From: Opitutaceae bacterium
GTDB taxonomy: Bacteria; Verrucomicrobiota; Verrucomicrobiia; Opitutales; Opitutaceae
Reading direction: 5' to 3'
DNA: 64,000 nt
Assembly: GCA_041395105.1 (NCBI GenBank)
Contig: JAWLBB010000003.1
Location: 1 to 64,000 of the forward strand
This document shows positions 8,778 to 18,551 of the stretch, in pieces. Each line of letters starts with the position of its first letter. The stretch's first letter is position 1. A program made the position numbers and the translations under genes. The notes under the pieces are model-generated. The model was not told the origin of the DNA. It saw only the letters and a list, made by a program, of their open reading frames with translations, and ran no database searches.

Positions 8778-9272
8778 CTAAACAGGTCCATGATTCCTCC
8801 TTTCTGACAGATCAACCGGTGCCTGTATTTCGGTCCGAGCAGTTCCGGATCGGGAGGAGGCATCAAGCTGCCTCGAGATTGCCTGCCTTCTGACGAAACA
8901 GCTGAGAGCGAGCAGGCACATTGCTCCTATGATGAGTTCTGTTGCCATTGCCCAGATAAGCGGGTTGGAGGGCAGTCCATCGAGCGCAATACTGATCAAC
9001 CGTGAACCACCGAACAGGCCATAGACCATCGTGGCCAGGATCAGGGCGGTCTGGGTGCTGCTCGCTCGAACCGCACCCAGCAGTATGGCGAGAGCACATC
9101 CGATCAGCAGGCCACCCGGGGCCCTGACCTCCGACAGTTCACTCGGATCGTTTCCAAGCGCTATCCCGTTGGCCGCGAAGAAAGCATGTGGCTGGAGCAG
9201 CGTCGCGCATCCAACCGCAAGCAGGAGCCCACCGGACACCAGGAGCAGGATACGGGTCAGGGGGTTCTTCAT
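8778..9272 (-). CDS. DUF4345-like small membrane protein
   Basis: The start at 9272 (MKNPLTRI) has GGAGGG upstream, and its ATG overlaps the stop of the NmrA-like gene as ATGA; the more upstream in-frame ATG would overlap that gene further. Four hydrophobic helices; ELSEVRAPGG after helix 1, then MVYGLFGGSRLISIALDGLPS (split: MVYGLFGGSR and LISIALDGLPS) match the conserved core of DUF4345. Coupled translation with the NAD(P)H-binding protein suggests a joint role, unknown. The C-terminal 35 residues are charged and not conserved-looking. Confidence 0.68.
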   Translation of the reverse strand: MKNPLTRILLLVSGGLLLAVGCATLLQPHAFFAANGIALGNDPSELSEVRAPGGLLIGCALAILLGAVRASSTQTALILATMVYGLFGGSRLISIALDGLPSNPLIWAMATELIIGAMCLLALSCFVRRQAISRQLDASSRSGTARTEIQAPVDLSERRNHGPV

Positions 9273-10126
9273 GCGACTGCCCTCCAACGACCAGTGGCGG
9301 CGACGGCTCGCGCAAAATCGGCGAAATCCTTTGGCGGACGTCCCAAAGCGCGTTGGACGCCGTCCGCCAGATGGGCATTTCGGCCGTCGAGGACGGTGGA
9401 GAACAGGTAGTCCAGCATCCAGACGACCTCCTTGGGAGCTCCGGAGGCCGCCACCTCTTTGAGGAAGGCTGCGTGCGGGACGGGCAGGAAGGTCACCTCG
9501 CTCCCGGTGGCCCGGGAGATCTCGGCTGCAATGTCGGCGAAGGTCATCAGCTGGGGGCCCGTCACTTCGTAGGTCTCCCCCTCATGTCCCGGCCCGGTCA
9601 GGGCCGCGACGGCGACCTCGGCGATGTCATCGACGTCGACGAAAGGCTCCGGTGTTTCATCCGTCGGCAGGGTTATTCGGCCTGTCTCGACCATCTCGGC
9701 GAAGGCACCCTCGGTGAAGTTCTGGAAAAACCAGCTGGCCCGGACGATGGTCCACGCCAGTCCGCTCTCCCGGACGATGCGTTCGCAGGCCTGGGCCTCG
9801 GCTTCTCCGCGGCCGGAGAGGAGGACGAGGCGGGAGACGCCGTGCTTGCCGGCACGGTCGACGAGAGCCTGAATGGCGTCGGTCGCCCCAGGCATGGCAA
9901 GGTCCGGGGCGTAGCTGATGTAGACGGCCTCGACGCCTTCGAGGCAGGCATCCCAGCCGGCCTGCCGGTGCCAGTCGAAGGGCGGTTGCGCCGATCGGGA
10001 GCCGATACGGACGGGGCGCCCCATGGATTCGAGGCGGGCTGCGATGCGGCGACCGGTCTTTCCGGTGCCGCCGAGGACGAGAATGCGCCCTTGAGTGGAC
10101 GCGGACAGGTTCGAAGATGACTTCAT
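9269..10126 (-). CDS. NmrA-like / atypical SDR NAD(P)H-binding protein
   Basis: A Rossmann fold opens with ILVLGGTGKTGRRIA, the GxxGxxG loop at residues 19-25, followed by a basic IGSRSAQ after strand 2 suggesting NADPH preference. AWTIVRASWFFQNF and EPFVDVDDIAEVAVAAL are typical of the NmrA/quinone-oxidoreductase-2-like group that senses or reduces with NAD(P)H. 285 residues is normal for the family. It is translationally coupled to the DUF4345 gene and lies downstream of the AraC regulator, a recurring bacterial arrangement in which the regulator controls the oxidoreductase. Confidence 0.82.
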   Translation of the reverse strand: MKSSSNLSASTQGRILVLGGTGKTGRRIAARLESMGRPVRIGSRSAQPPFDWHRQAGWDACLEGVEAVYISYAPDLAMPGATDAIQALVDRAGKHGVSRLVLLSGRGEAEAQACERIVRESGLAWTIVRASWFFQNFTEGAFAEMVETGRITLPTDETPEPFVDVDDIAEVAVAALTGPGHEGETYEVTGPQLMTFADIAAEISRATGSEVTFLPVPHAAFLKEVAASGAPKEVVWMLDYLFSTVLDGRNAHLADGVQRALGRPPKDFADFARAVAATGRWRAVA

Positions 10127-10240
10127 GGTTTTTCGATGGGTTGGTGTTTGGTTGACCAGTCCATGCTACCCCATCTCCAGGACCTGTTTCTTGACCGGAG
10201 AAGCCAAAGCGTTGACTTCGGGCGCCAATCCCCGGCCCGC

Positions 10241-11251
10241 TCAGGCCTGGTAAATGGCGGCAAGGCGAAAGGAGCGCGGTGTTTGCCCCTGCCAGCGCTT
10301 GAACGCCCGGGTGAAGGCGCTTTGCTCCGAGAACCCCGTCATAAAGGCAACCTCGGCCAGCGAATAATCGGTTTGCCTGAGCAGGCGCATCGCCAATTGA
10401 CGCCGGGTGTCATCCACCAGGGTAATGAAGCTGTGGCCCTGTTTGGCCAGCCGGCGCTGGAGGGTCCGGCCGCTCATTCCAAGTCGGCCGGCCACTTCGC
10501 TCAAGGTCGGGACACCCTCGCTGAGGGCTTGGGAGACCTGGCGCCGGACCCGACTGGCGAGGGAAGGATCTGCCTCAACGACGGAAAGCTCACTTTCGAG
10601 GTGGTTCTCGAAGAAGCGCGACAGGCCCTCGTCGCCCAGTTGGTTGGGGGCCGCCAAGGTCTCGTCCGAAAACAAAAGCGCGTCCCGACCGGATTCGAAG
10701 TGGACCGGGCAACCGAAGTAGTCTTCGTGGGCCCGGGTCGAGGACGGGGCCGTGTGCTGGAAATGGACGGCGATGGGCCGGCAGGGTTGCGTGGAGACTT
10801 CGCGACTGATGGAGATGATACTCGCCAGACTGGCCTCGTTGGACAGCCGCAAGCCAAGGCGTCGGTGACCGTCCCGGTGCAGGTTCATGAATACGCCGCC
10901 CTCGGCCGTCTCCAGTTCGTAGGCCGTGACACTGGTCAGAACCCGGGCGTAGCGTTCGGCTCGTTCGCAGGAACTGCGCAGGTTGAGGGCGGATTTCCAG
11001 GCGAGGCCGAAAGCACCATAATCGTCGCAACGCATGGACGCGCCGACCCGGAGGGGCAGGGTATGACCGGCGCTGTCCAGACCGGCCACATTTTCCAGAA
11101 AGGCGTAGTAGACCAGATCGGATACCATCGCTTTCGGATCATGGAGACACGCCGAATCAATACCTGTACCGGCCAGGAGCGCGTCCGGGTCGACATCCGC
11201 GCCAACCTGATGAAGCACTTTTCTGACAAACAACGTGGTGATCTGTCCCAT
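10241..11251 (-). CDS. AraC-family transcriptional regulator
   Basis: 336 residues from the ATG at 11251, which has AGGA just upstream (the frame extends further but composition there is poor). The N-terminal two thirds match the arabinose-binding-like (PF12625) effector domain. The last about 95 residues hold two helix-turn-helices: LSEVAGRLGMSGRTLQRRL and the AraC signature SLAEVAFMTGFSEQSAFTRA followed by FKRWQGQTPRSFR. Likely activator of the NmrA-like/DUF4345 pair immediately downstream; effector unknown. Confidence 0.85.
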   Translation of the reverse strand: MGQITTLFVRKVLHQVGADVDPDALLAGTGIDSACLHDPKAMVSDLVYYAFLENVAGLDSAGHTLPLRVGASMRCDDYGAFGLAWKSALNLRSSCERAERYARVLTSVTAYELETAEGGVFMNLHRDGHRRLGLRLSNEASLASIISISREVSTQPCRPIAVHFQHTAPSSTRAHEDYFGCPVHFESGRDALLFSDETLAAPNQLGDEGLSRFFENHLESELSVVEADPSLASRVRRQVSQALSEGVPTLSEVAGRLGMSGRTLQRRLAKQGHSFITLVDDTRRQLAMRLLRQTDYSLAEVAFMTGFSEQSAFTRAFKRWQGQTPRSFRLAAIYQA

Positions 11252-11356
11252 GGGGTCCTGCCGGCAGTCGGGTCGGGATGAGAATTCCTCGGTCCTGGTG
11301 CCCGGGGTTGGCCTGTGGTGAAAACCCTCTGGACGGGGCAATGCGAGTCAAGAACC

Positions 11357-11539
11357 GATGAGCCCGCCGCGCTCGGCCTCGTCTGGTCGCGCGGCTACAC
11401 CGGCCCGATCGTCTCGCAGGCTTACGACCCGGGCGGCGACGCCTATCTGATCGCGAAACGCTCGATCGATACTATCCGGGAGATCCATGACCGTTACCAG
11501 CGCAACCCCGCGCTGAATCCGTATTACGTGGAATCCTGA
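11357..11539 (+). pseudogene. C-terminal fragment of a TIM-barrel-like protein
   Basis: The frame from about 11357 encodes AALGLVWSRGYTGPIVSQAY, then DPGGDAYLIAKRSIDTIREI and a normal-looking end (NPYYVES, stop). The opening phrase resembles the last beta strand and helix of xylose-isomerase-like sugar isomerases/epimerases, but I cannot name the family. No start or N-terminal part exists; the sequence upstream is the AraC leader region of the other strand. Confidence 0.4.
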
Positions 11540-11558
11540 ATTGTCGGTCGGGCAAGGC

Positions 11559-11587
11559 CAGGGGTCGGGCTTTGTCGTTTGTGGTTG
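11559..11587. repeat. Solitary family A element end
   Basis: AGGGGTCGGGCTTTGTCGTT followed by TGTGGTTG matches the left terminus of the MITEs at 3001 and 6036 with a few changes. No partner right end is seen before the next gene. Confidence 0.5.
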
Positions 11588-11740
11588 CCGTCTGTTTTCC
11601 TGTTCCCGACTCTGGCCGGGTTGATGAGTGGTCTGATGAAACCAGGCAGGCGGTTTGATGCCCGGTTGTTCGGTCGGGTTTTTATCCGTCTGCCTTGGGG
11701 ATGAAGTCGACCGTCTGAGTTCCTCGATCGGGATTCGAAG

Positions 11741-12888
11741 ATGAAGAATTCACTGGGCATGGAATTGGTGCCGGTTGCGGCCGGGTCCTTCATGCGCGGG
11801 GCCGTCTTTGATGGAACCTGGCAGCAGTATCATGATCAGGTCCTTGGTGCGGCCGGTGGAACGCTGCCGATGGCCGCATTGACCGGCGGCGAAACCGACG
11901 AAGCTCCCGTTCACCGGGTGACGATCACCCGGCCATTCCTGATGTCCGCCACGGAAGTCACCAACCAGCAGTATGCGCAGTATGATCCCGATCATCCCCG
12001 GACGGAGTGGAACCCGGAGGACGACGCGGCGGTCGGTGGGGTCAGCTGGGATGAAGCGACGGCATTCTGCGCATGGCTGAGCGGGCGGGAGGGGAGGACT
12101 TATCGGCTCCCGACGGAGGCGGAATGGGAATATGCCTGCCGGGCCGGGTCGGACACTCACTTCCATGGCGGGCAGGACCTGGCGGAAGACGCAATCGACC
12201 GGCGGTCCCGCCGGGTCGGGCGATGCCCACCCAATGCCTGGGGGCTCCACGACATGCACGGCAATGTCGAGGAATGGTGTCTGGACGGGTACGGGGATTA
12301 CCCGGGAGGCGACGTCACGGACCCGGTCGGGCCGTCGACCAGCCTGACCCGGGTGGTCCGAGGGGGATCCGATGAAGATCCGCCCGCCATCCTGCGTTGC
12401 GGGAACCGGACCAGCACGGTCGCGGCCTTCCGGCACGAGCGGATCGGGTTCCGGGTGGTCTGCGCCGACCTGCCCGCGACCCGGCCGACCACGGTGGTTG
12501 AGCCGCTCTGGCAGCGGGACGTCGGCCAGGCTGACCACGACTGGTCGGGTGGCCCGCCCCCGGACCAACCGTGGTTCGGCGAGATTCTGTCGTTTGCCAC
12601 GCCGCCTCCGGCCGTGAATACACGGGTTACGGGCTCTATGCTGCGGTCTCCTACGACGAAGGCGAGACCTGGCCGGTCCGGAGACTGATCACTCCCGGGG
12701 GGCCGGGGCGACGGATGTTCGGTGGTGGGCACCATCACTTTTTCTGGATGGATGCAACCCACGCTGAACCGGGAGGTTACACCTGCACCCTGCAGACCCC
12801 GGACGGCGTCATTCACCTGGTGAACAGCTGCCTGCATTACCGCTTCAACCTTAAGTGGCTGGAGACGCTTCCGCCAGTCGAAACCTGA
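11741..12888 (+). pseudogene. Formylglycine-generating-enzyme-like domain joined out of frame to a sialidase tail
   Basis: Frame 11741-12688 begins NSLGMELVPVAAGSFMRG and runs through the FGE/SUMF1 landmarks TEVTNQQYAQY, RLPTEAEWEYACRAG, WGLHDMHGNVEEW and RVVRGGS...ERIGFRVV. After about 12570 that frame loses sense, while the +2 frame, ending at 12888, encodes a BNR/sialidase C-terminus (GLYAAVSYDEGETWPVRRLI, then GVIHLVNS-x-LHYRFNLKWL). The pieces resemble an FGE-sialidase fusion, but the sialidase part has lost most of its propeller and is out of frame. The FGE part alone might still fold; overall a decayed gene. Confidence 0.65.
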
Positions 12889-13032
12889 ATCCGGCCGGCG
12901 CACCTGTGGGATCTGGAAGCGCAGCCCGGGCTTGCCGTCAGACGAGCGAGGGAAGGAGCCGTCATGGATCGGGACCGGGTTGGTTGGTTTGACTTCTGTG
13001 CAATGCCCCTTTTGACCTTTCCGGGCGGAACG

Positions 13033-13401
13033 ATGAAATCCACCCCAACCAGACAGATTGTCCGGACCTGCGCACGAGTCGTTGGCATTCGCTGCCTCAT
13101 GATCATCACTGCAGCGATTTTCGCCCAGGTCCTTGTCCGATTGAACCTGACGATTCCGGGGGATGTCCCGGCCATGGTCGCGAACATCCTTGGTTCCGCG
13201 TTGATCTTGCGCGCGGGAATCGCGGCAGAGCTTGTCGGTCTCCTCCGGCATGTGGCCCTCGCCGGAACCATGAGTCCTGTCATCCTTCTTTCGTCCGTGG
13301 TCGTCGGGGCATCTCATGCTCCTGGCATGATGATCAAGGCGGTGGGCCTTCGGACCTGGCGATCGTGGGACGACCGCCAGGCTCTTTATCCGATCCGATA
13401 A
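13033..13401 (+). CDS. Short DUF4386-like membrane protein, C-terminally truncated
   Basis: The start at 13033 (MKSTPTRQIV) is preferred over the one at 12964 for protein-like composition. RTCARVVGIRCLMIITAAIFAQ (split at 20: the family's first helix), VRLNLTIPGDVPAMVANI and SALILRAGIAAELVG follow the DUF4386 pattern. The family usually has about 230 residues; this one is 122, and its last about 40 residues (WRSWDDRQALYPIR) do not look membrane-like, so the 3' part was probably lost or frameshifted. It ends 13 bases before the propeller gene. Function unknown. Confidence 0.45.
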   Translation: MKSTPTRQIVRTCARVVGIRCLMIITAAIFAQVLVRLNLTIPGDVPAMVANILGSALILRAGIAAELVGLLRHVALAGTMSPVILLSSVVVGASHAPGMMIKAVGLRTWRSWDDRQALYPIR

Positions 13402-13414
13402 TACTGTTTCCTCC

Positions 13415-14929
13415 ATGATATCCGACCGCACACGCTTGGCCCTTTTCACGATTCTTTTTCCGGTTATGTCTCATTCGCTATCATATGGTGCGCTGAACCC
13501 GATTGGCAGCGAACGGCAGTTTTTCTTCGATGATGAAATCGTCGAGACGATGGAGAACACGGCCCGTCGACTGAATCCGGCCGTGAAGTTGCCGGACAAT
13601 CCCGTCATCAGACGTGACAAGCCATGGGAGGGGCCCGATATGCGGCTGGCCTGGGCCATTTACGATCAACGGCTGGGTAAGTTTCGGATGCGTTATTCGT
13701 CGGGGGTCTTTCGCTCCGGAGGGCGCAACGAACAGGGCGAAGTGATTGTCCTTGGCGAGGGGGACTCGACCGCGGCCCAACGGGTGGTCTGCGAAGCATT
13801 CTCTGATGATGGAGTCCACTGGGAGAAGCCCGAGCTTGGTCTGGTCGAATTCCAGGGATCCAAGGCGAACAATATCCTGCCCGAGGAGGCGCTCTACTCC
13901 TACTTTTTCGAGGACCTGCATGACCCGGACCCCGAGCGGCGCTACAAAGCCCATACCCGGGAAGGGACTTACGACGGCACTGGAATGACAATTTCCGCCT
14001 ACCACTCCGCCGACGGCTACAAATGGAAGGCCTCATGGAGTGAGCCCGTGATCGATACGGGCGATCAACCCGGTCGTTGGGGACCGACGGAGTTTCTCGG
14101 ATGGGACCCCATCCGGAATACCTACGCCGTGCACATGGAAAACAACTTCCACATGCATTCCGCGTACCATCATCGGCGTTCAATCGGACGGGCGGAAAGC
14201 CCCGACCTCATCAAGTGGTCGGAACCGGAGACAATCATCGTGGTCGACGGGCTGGATTACCCGGATACCGAGTTCTATAACATGCCGACGGCGTTTTATG
14301 AGGGTTGGTATCTCGGGTTTCTGTGGATTTTCTCCACAACCAACACCACCCATGAACCGCACTTTGTCTTCAGTCGCGATGGGGTTCACTACAATCGGAC
14401 TTACCGGGAGCCGGTGATCAGGCGGGGAGACAATGGCGATTTCGATGCCGTCTCAATCTACGCACAGAAGCCCATCATTCATGACGGAGAGATTCTCTGC
14501 TACTATACGGGTACGAATTGGCGCTCGCCGGAGCAACTCGTGGTATTGGGCGACAAGGCGACGGCCGGCATCGGTCTGGCTCGATTGCCGCTGGATGGGT
14601 TCGTTTCCCTTGAGGGCGCGCGGCACGAATTCAGCGTGGTGACGACTCGTTCGTTCACATTCACCAGCGAGAAACTTTTTCTCAACATGCGCGCCGCCTT
14701 GCAGCAATGGGGAGCGGAGCCCTGCGAAGTGAAGGTCGAACTCCTGGACGGACGTCATACCCCGTTGGATGGCTTCGCCTTCGACGATGCGGATACCCTC
14801 TCAACCACCGGTATCAATCAGCTTGTTTCGTGGAATGGTCGGACGGACCTGTCATCCCTGCAGGGGAAACCGATTCGGTTGCGCATCCATTTCAAGAACG
14901 CAAAACTCTATTCGTTTCAGTTTCAGTAA
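13415..14929 (+). CDS. Secreted five-bladed beta-propeller glycosidase-like protein (paralogue 1)
   Basis: 504 residues with a Sec signal peptide (LALFTILFPVMSHSLSYGA). The mature protein starts IGSERQFFFDDEIVE and continues with propeller strands such as FSDDGVHWEKPELGL, YHSADGYKWKA and FVFSRDGVHYNR, the repeated DG-x-x-W/Y turns of GH32/43/117-type folds. It ends in a small beta-sandwich with VSWNGRTDLSSLQGKPIRLR and AKLYSFQFQ, the same ending as the proteins at 20448-23009 and 26895-28487. The next gene starts directly after its stop (TAA-ATG), implying an operon. Catalytic acids cannot be assigned by eye; likely acts on plant or algal glycans. Confidence 0.72.
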   Translation: MISDRTRLALFTILFPVMSHSLSYGALNPIGSERQFFFDDEIVETMENTARRLNPAVKLPDNPVIRRDKPWEGPDMRLAWAIYDQRLGKFRMRYSSGVFRSGGRNEQGEVIVLGEGDSTAAQRVVCEAFSDDGVHWEKPELGLVEFQGSKANNILPEEALYSYFFEDLHDPDPERRYKAHTREGTYDGTGMTISAYHSADGYKWKASWSEPVIDTGDQPGRWGPTEFLGWDPIRNTYAVHMENNFHMHSAYHHRRSIGRAESPDLIKWSEPETIIVVDGLDYPDTEFYNMPTAFYEGWYLGFLWIFSTTNTTHEPHFVFSRDGVHYNRTYREPVIRRGDNGDFDAVSIYAQKPIIHDGEILCYYTGTNWRSPEQLVVLGDKATAGIGLARLPLDGFVSLEGARHEFSVVTTRSFTFTSEKLFLNMRAALQQWGAEPCEVKVELLDGRHTPLDGFAFDDADTLSTTGINQLVSWNGRTDLSSLQGKPIRLRIHFKNAKLYSFQFQ

Positions 14930-16729
14930 ATGGACCGCAAGACACTGCGCAGGAAGCTGCCATTCCTCGCCCAAGGCAGGTTCGGAAGACCGGGCTGTTT
15001 CTCATCGGCCCTGTCTCTCGTTTTTGCGGGCGGATTGATCGGCACGCTGCACGGGGCCGTAACCGTGTCGGAGCCTGTCGTCGCCGGAGGCGGGCGACTC
15101 CTGTTCGACGACTACTATCAGAAGCAGCGATCGGATGAATTGTTTGGTCAAGGCGTGGCGCGTGGAGGGTCGTCGTTGAGGGACCTGACGAATTTCTACT
15201 CACCGGAAGCGACGGCGATCCCCAATGGCACTTTCGCCTTTTCAGAATTGATTGCCGATAAGTTCCAGGTGGAAATCAGCCGTCGGCCGCTGTCGGAGTC
15301 ACTGTTGGACGGCGTGGCGGCCTATATGATGGTTTGCCCGGTTCGGCTCACGCATGGAGGACGAAGCGATCTGACTGAGACGGAGGCCTCCATCCTGGAA
15401 GCGTTTGTGGCAAGGGGAGGGTGCCTCATCCTGGTGGCCAACAGTATTCCTGAGCCTGAAACGGGTCCGATCGACTTTGCGGGGCTCAACCTGATCGCCG
15501 AACGGTTTGGCGTGCGGTTCCTTCCCGGCCAGACGGATACGATTTCGATCCCGATTGCCAACGACCATCCTCTGTTTGACGGCGTCGACGACATGATCTT
15601 CGGAAACGGCACCACGCTGGAAGTCCTGGCTTCAGCCGAGCCGACAACGCAGGTCCTCCTCGAGAGTCACAGTCAGAAAGCGCTGGGTCCGGTGGCCGTG
15701 CTGGCGACTTATCAACGAGGCAAGGTCCTTTTGTTTGGTGATGCCGGGTCGTTTGGGAATGCCCATGTCTTCCGCAGTGATATCGGGCAGGCGGAGGGTC
15801 TGAGGCAGATGGTTTTCGGGTTGTTGCCGGACGGGCCCGCTCCCCGTTATGGATGGAAAGAGGGACTGCAGATGCGTGTGCATCTCAAGCAGGAGCAGAT
15901 CGTTTCCGGCTATCCGGAGTTCATGCAGATTTTCAAGCTCCCTCTCCCTGAGGGCACGCAGACCTATGCCAGTGGAATGCGTCAGATAGACCTGGAGGCT
16001 TCCGGGGGGGCGGCTGATGCCTTCGGGAGCCGTGACTTTGTATCCGCGGTCTTCAGTCGTGAAGCCGTATTTGATCTGGACATCGGAGCTTCGGATGGGC
16101 GAGGATTTCCTGTCTCCTGGAGCGATCCCCGGGGCGGGCTGACCGCCAAATTGCTTCCCAACGGTCGACAGGTGAATCCCGGGGTTCCCAAGGGGGAGGA
16201 CTTGATCGCCTGGCAGGCGGTATTGTTGAACGACGCGGTGGGTGCACCTTTGAGATCCTACGCGCTGCCGGGAGAGAAATGGACGGCTGAGGGATTGGTC
16301 AGCTTGCCCCACGCTCAACTGCTGATGTCCCCGCGCCGGGTCAATGCACCTTCGGATTTTCTCTTTGAGGGCAAAGCGGATTATCGTGGAGTACCCTGCT
16401 ATCTGTTCAGTCGGGTGACGCGGTTGGAAGGAGAAGACTGGTCGCCTGACGACATCGTGGGACGGGAATTCGCCATGCAGTTCAATGCCCGGGGAATTAA
16501 GATCGTGGGGGGCGGGCAGTTGGCGGTGGCGAAATACTGGATCAGCCAGGACGCGCTCCTGCCGGTACACACCGAGGTGAAGGTATCGGCTGCGCTTTGG
16601 TGGCACGACGGGCGGTTCCCATCCAGGTATGTGGGAACCCACGATTCCAAGAACTACGAAAACTGGGAGACGGTCAATTTCGTCGCATCCTTCGGTCGCG
16701 TACTCACGGTCGACTTCGAAGTGCAATGA
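14930..16729 (+). CDS. Secreted protein with class I glutamine-amidotransferase-like domain
   Basis: The start codon abuts the stop of the propeller gene. A 45-residue N-terminal region ends in a signal-like helix (SSALSLVFAGGLIGTLHGA). Residues about 60-300 resemble the GATase1-like/DUF4350-type fold: FAFSELIADKF, ASILEAFVARGGCLILVAN and GPVAVLATYQRGKVLLFGDA GSF (split) are typical strands. The C-terminal 300 residues look beta-rich and carbohydrate-binding-like, but I recognise no motif. The catalytic Cys-His pair of true amidotransferases is not evident, so it is probably a binding or scaffold protein paired with the propeller enzyme and the downstream symporter. Confidence 0.6.
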   Translation: MDRKTLRRKLPFLAQGRFGRPGCFSSALSLVFAGGLIGTLHGAVTVSEPVVAGGGRLLFDDYYQKQRSDELFGQGVARGGSSLRDLTNFYSPEATAIPNGTFAFSELIADKFQVEISRRPLSESLLDGVAAYMMVCPVRLTHGGRSDLTETEASILEAFVARGGCLILVANSIPEPETGPIDFAGLNLIAERFGVRFLPGQTDTISIPIANDHPLFDGVDDMIFGNGTTLEVLASAEPTTQVLLESHSQKALGPVAVLATYQRGKVLLFGDAGSFGNAHVFRSDIGQAEGLRQMVFGLLPDGPAPRYGWKEGLQMRVHLKQEQIVSGYPEFMQIFKLPLPEGTQTYASGMRQIDLEASGGAADAFGSRDFVSAVFSREAVFDLDIGASDGRGFPVSWSDPRGGLTAKLLPNGRQVNPGVPKGEDLIAWQAVLLNDAVGAPLRSYALPGEKWTAEGLVSLPHAQLLMSPRRVNAPSDFLFEGKADYRGVPCYLFSRVTRLEGEDWSPDDIVGREFAMQFNARGIKIVGGGQLAVAKYWISQDALLPVHTEVKVSAALWWHDGRFPSRYVGTHDSKNYENWETVNFVASFGRVLTVDFEVQ

Positions 16730-16730
16730 A

Positions 16731-16753
16731 CGAAGGCGCTCCACCCGCCTTCG
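16731..16753 (+). terminator. Hairpin just after the GATase-like gene
   Basis: A perfect 8-bp stem CGAAGGCG/CGCCTTCG with a 7-base loop starts one base after the stop at 16729. No run of T follows, so it may be a weak terminator or an mRNA 3' stabiliser between this gene and the symporter. Confidence 0.35.
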
Positions 16754-16961
16754 GGCCAGACCGACCGGAGGGCCTTCCCGGGCGACCTCCGTCCGGAGTC
16801 TGCTGTGATGGTCAGCCTGGATGTGACAGGACACCCCGCATTATTACAAGGCCCGGTCCCGAACCGGTCGAACTGTCTTCCCGCAGTCGATGGTTGCCGA
16901 ACTTGCGTTTAATCCAATGGCCTGGGGTCACCATCCTGCGGGGCGGCCCGGAGCGTTCATC

Positions 16962-18431
16962 ATGCGCCCTCCAGACATAGCAGTCGTAATCCTCTACCTG
17001 ACGGCGGTAGTCGTGGTCGGGATCGCATCCCGTGGGCGGAAGAAATCAGCTGACGAATATTTCACCGCGCATGGTCTGTTCGGGGGACGACTGGGCACCG
17101 TTCTGGTCGGACTGAGCATCGCCGCGACTTTTTTCAGTGGCATCAGTCTGATCGTCTACATCAGTTCCGCCTACAGTGGGGGTATTCAGATTGCCGTCGG
17201 TCTGGTCGCCCTGCCGGTCTCGTGGCTCGTGCTTCATTTCTGGTTCCTTCCGCGATTCTTGTCGGGTAACTGGCTGCATCCCTACGATATCATCGAGAAA
17301 CGTTTTGGAATCGAGGTGAGGCTGACCCTGTCCGCGATGTTCGCACTGATGCGGATCGGCTGGATGGGTGTGCTGGTTTATGCACCGGCCGTTGTGATCC
17401 TGGGAACCGCCGACCTCGGTCCCGCCTGGTTTTGGCCCATTGTCCTGGCGATCGGCCTGTCTTCGACACTCTATACCGTGATCGGAGGGATTCGAAGCGT
17501 GATCATCACCGACGCGATTCAGTTCCTCGTTGTCGCGTTGGGCATGATTTTCATCGGGACCTTCCTCTGGTCGAGATTGGACCTTTCGACGGCCGAGATG
17601 GTGAGTGAACTCGGTGAAGCCGGACGGCTGGAACTTTTCAATTTCTCGTTTGATCCGACCCTCACCTTCACCTTCTGGGCGATCCTGATCGGCGGAGGGG
17701 TGGGAAACGTGTCCTCCTATCTCTCGGATCAGATGGCGCTGCAACGGTATCTGACTTCGGATACGCCGAAAGAGGCAACCCGGTCATTCCTGATCAATAT
17801 TGTCGGAGCGGCGGTGGTCGTCGTCACGTTGGTCTGCGTGGGGCTTCTGTTGTCGCTCTGGTACCGGCATCACCCCGATCCGGACCTGCCGGTCAAACCG
17901 GACAGGGTTGTTTCCTACTTCATCGCGAACGAACTTCCGGTGGGCATTTCGGGCCTGTTGATCGCTGCGATCCTCGCCGCGACAATGAGCAGCATGACGA
18001 GTGGGGTCAACGCCCTGGCCGGCGCGTTCACCAATGATTGGATGGCGCGTTTCGGGCGGAAGAGGACGGCCGTGGAAACCTACCAGTTGAGCCGGCGCTC
18101 AAGCCTTGTGATCGGCATTTCTGCCACCGCAATGGCCGGATTGATCGAGCGCATGGGTACGATGCTGAATGCCTCACAGATCGTAATGGGGCTGTTCCTG
18201 GGCCCGATGCTCGCCTGTATGATTCTTGCCATAACGAAGATCCGTATCACGCCACGGGCCATGTTGACCGGCATGGCGTGCGGTACCGCGGCGGGCGGAG
18301 TGGTGGTCGCCTCTCCCGCGGCGGGTATGTGGGTTTCTCCAGTCGCCTTTGTTTCTTCCCTGTTGGTGCCACTTGCGGCCGCGACGCTGTTTCGCGGCTC
18401 ATCAAATCAGCCCAAAGGGGTCGCAACTTGA
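16962..18431 (+). CDS. Sodium:solute symporter (SSS/SLC5 family)
   Basis: 489 residues from the ATG at 16962 (GGAG upstream; the extension to 16890 is not membrane-like). About 13 membrane helices. SSS landmarks: RKKSADEYFTA after helix 1, VGLSIAATFFSGISLIVYIS in helix 2, IGGIRSVIITDAIQFLVV in the middle, and LLIAAILAATMSSMTSGVNA, which carries the Na-binding Ser/Thr pair of helix 9. It imports a sugar, sugar acid or similar solute with Na. Its place behind the secreted propeller/GATase-like pair suggests uptake of the product they release. Confidence 0.85.
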   Translation: MRPPDIAVVILYLTAVVVVGIASRGRKKSADEYFTAHGLFGGRLGTVLVGLSIAATFFSGISLIVYISSAYSGGIQIAVGLVALPVSWLVLHFWFLPRFLSGNWLHPYDIIEKRFGIEVRLTLSAMFALMRIGWMGVLVYAPAVVILGTADLGPAWFWPIVLAIGLSSTLYTVIGGIRSVIITDAIQFLVVALGMIFIGTFLWSRLDLSTAEMVSELGEAGRLELFNFSFDPTLTFTFWAILIGGGVGNVSSYLSDQMALQRYLTSDTPKEATRSFLINIVGAAVVVVTLVCVGLLLSLWYRHHPDPDLPVKPDRVVSYFIANELPVGISGLLIAAILAATMSSMTSGVNALAGAFTNDWMARFGRKRTAVETYQLSRRSSLVIGISATAMAGLIERMGTMLNASQIVMGLFLGPMLACMILAITKIRITPRAMLTGMACGTAAGGVVVASPAAGMWVSPVAFVSSLLVPLAAATLFRGSSNQPKGVAT

Positions 18432-18551
18432 ATACTGGCATCATCCGCAGATCGATTGGCACGCATGGGTGATCTGCAGAGAGACTGCAGCCGGATTTGA
18501 AGCTGAGAACTGACTGTTGACCCCCATTTCCGCCGTTGGTCGCACCCCCGG

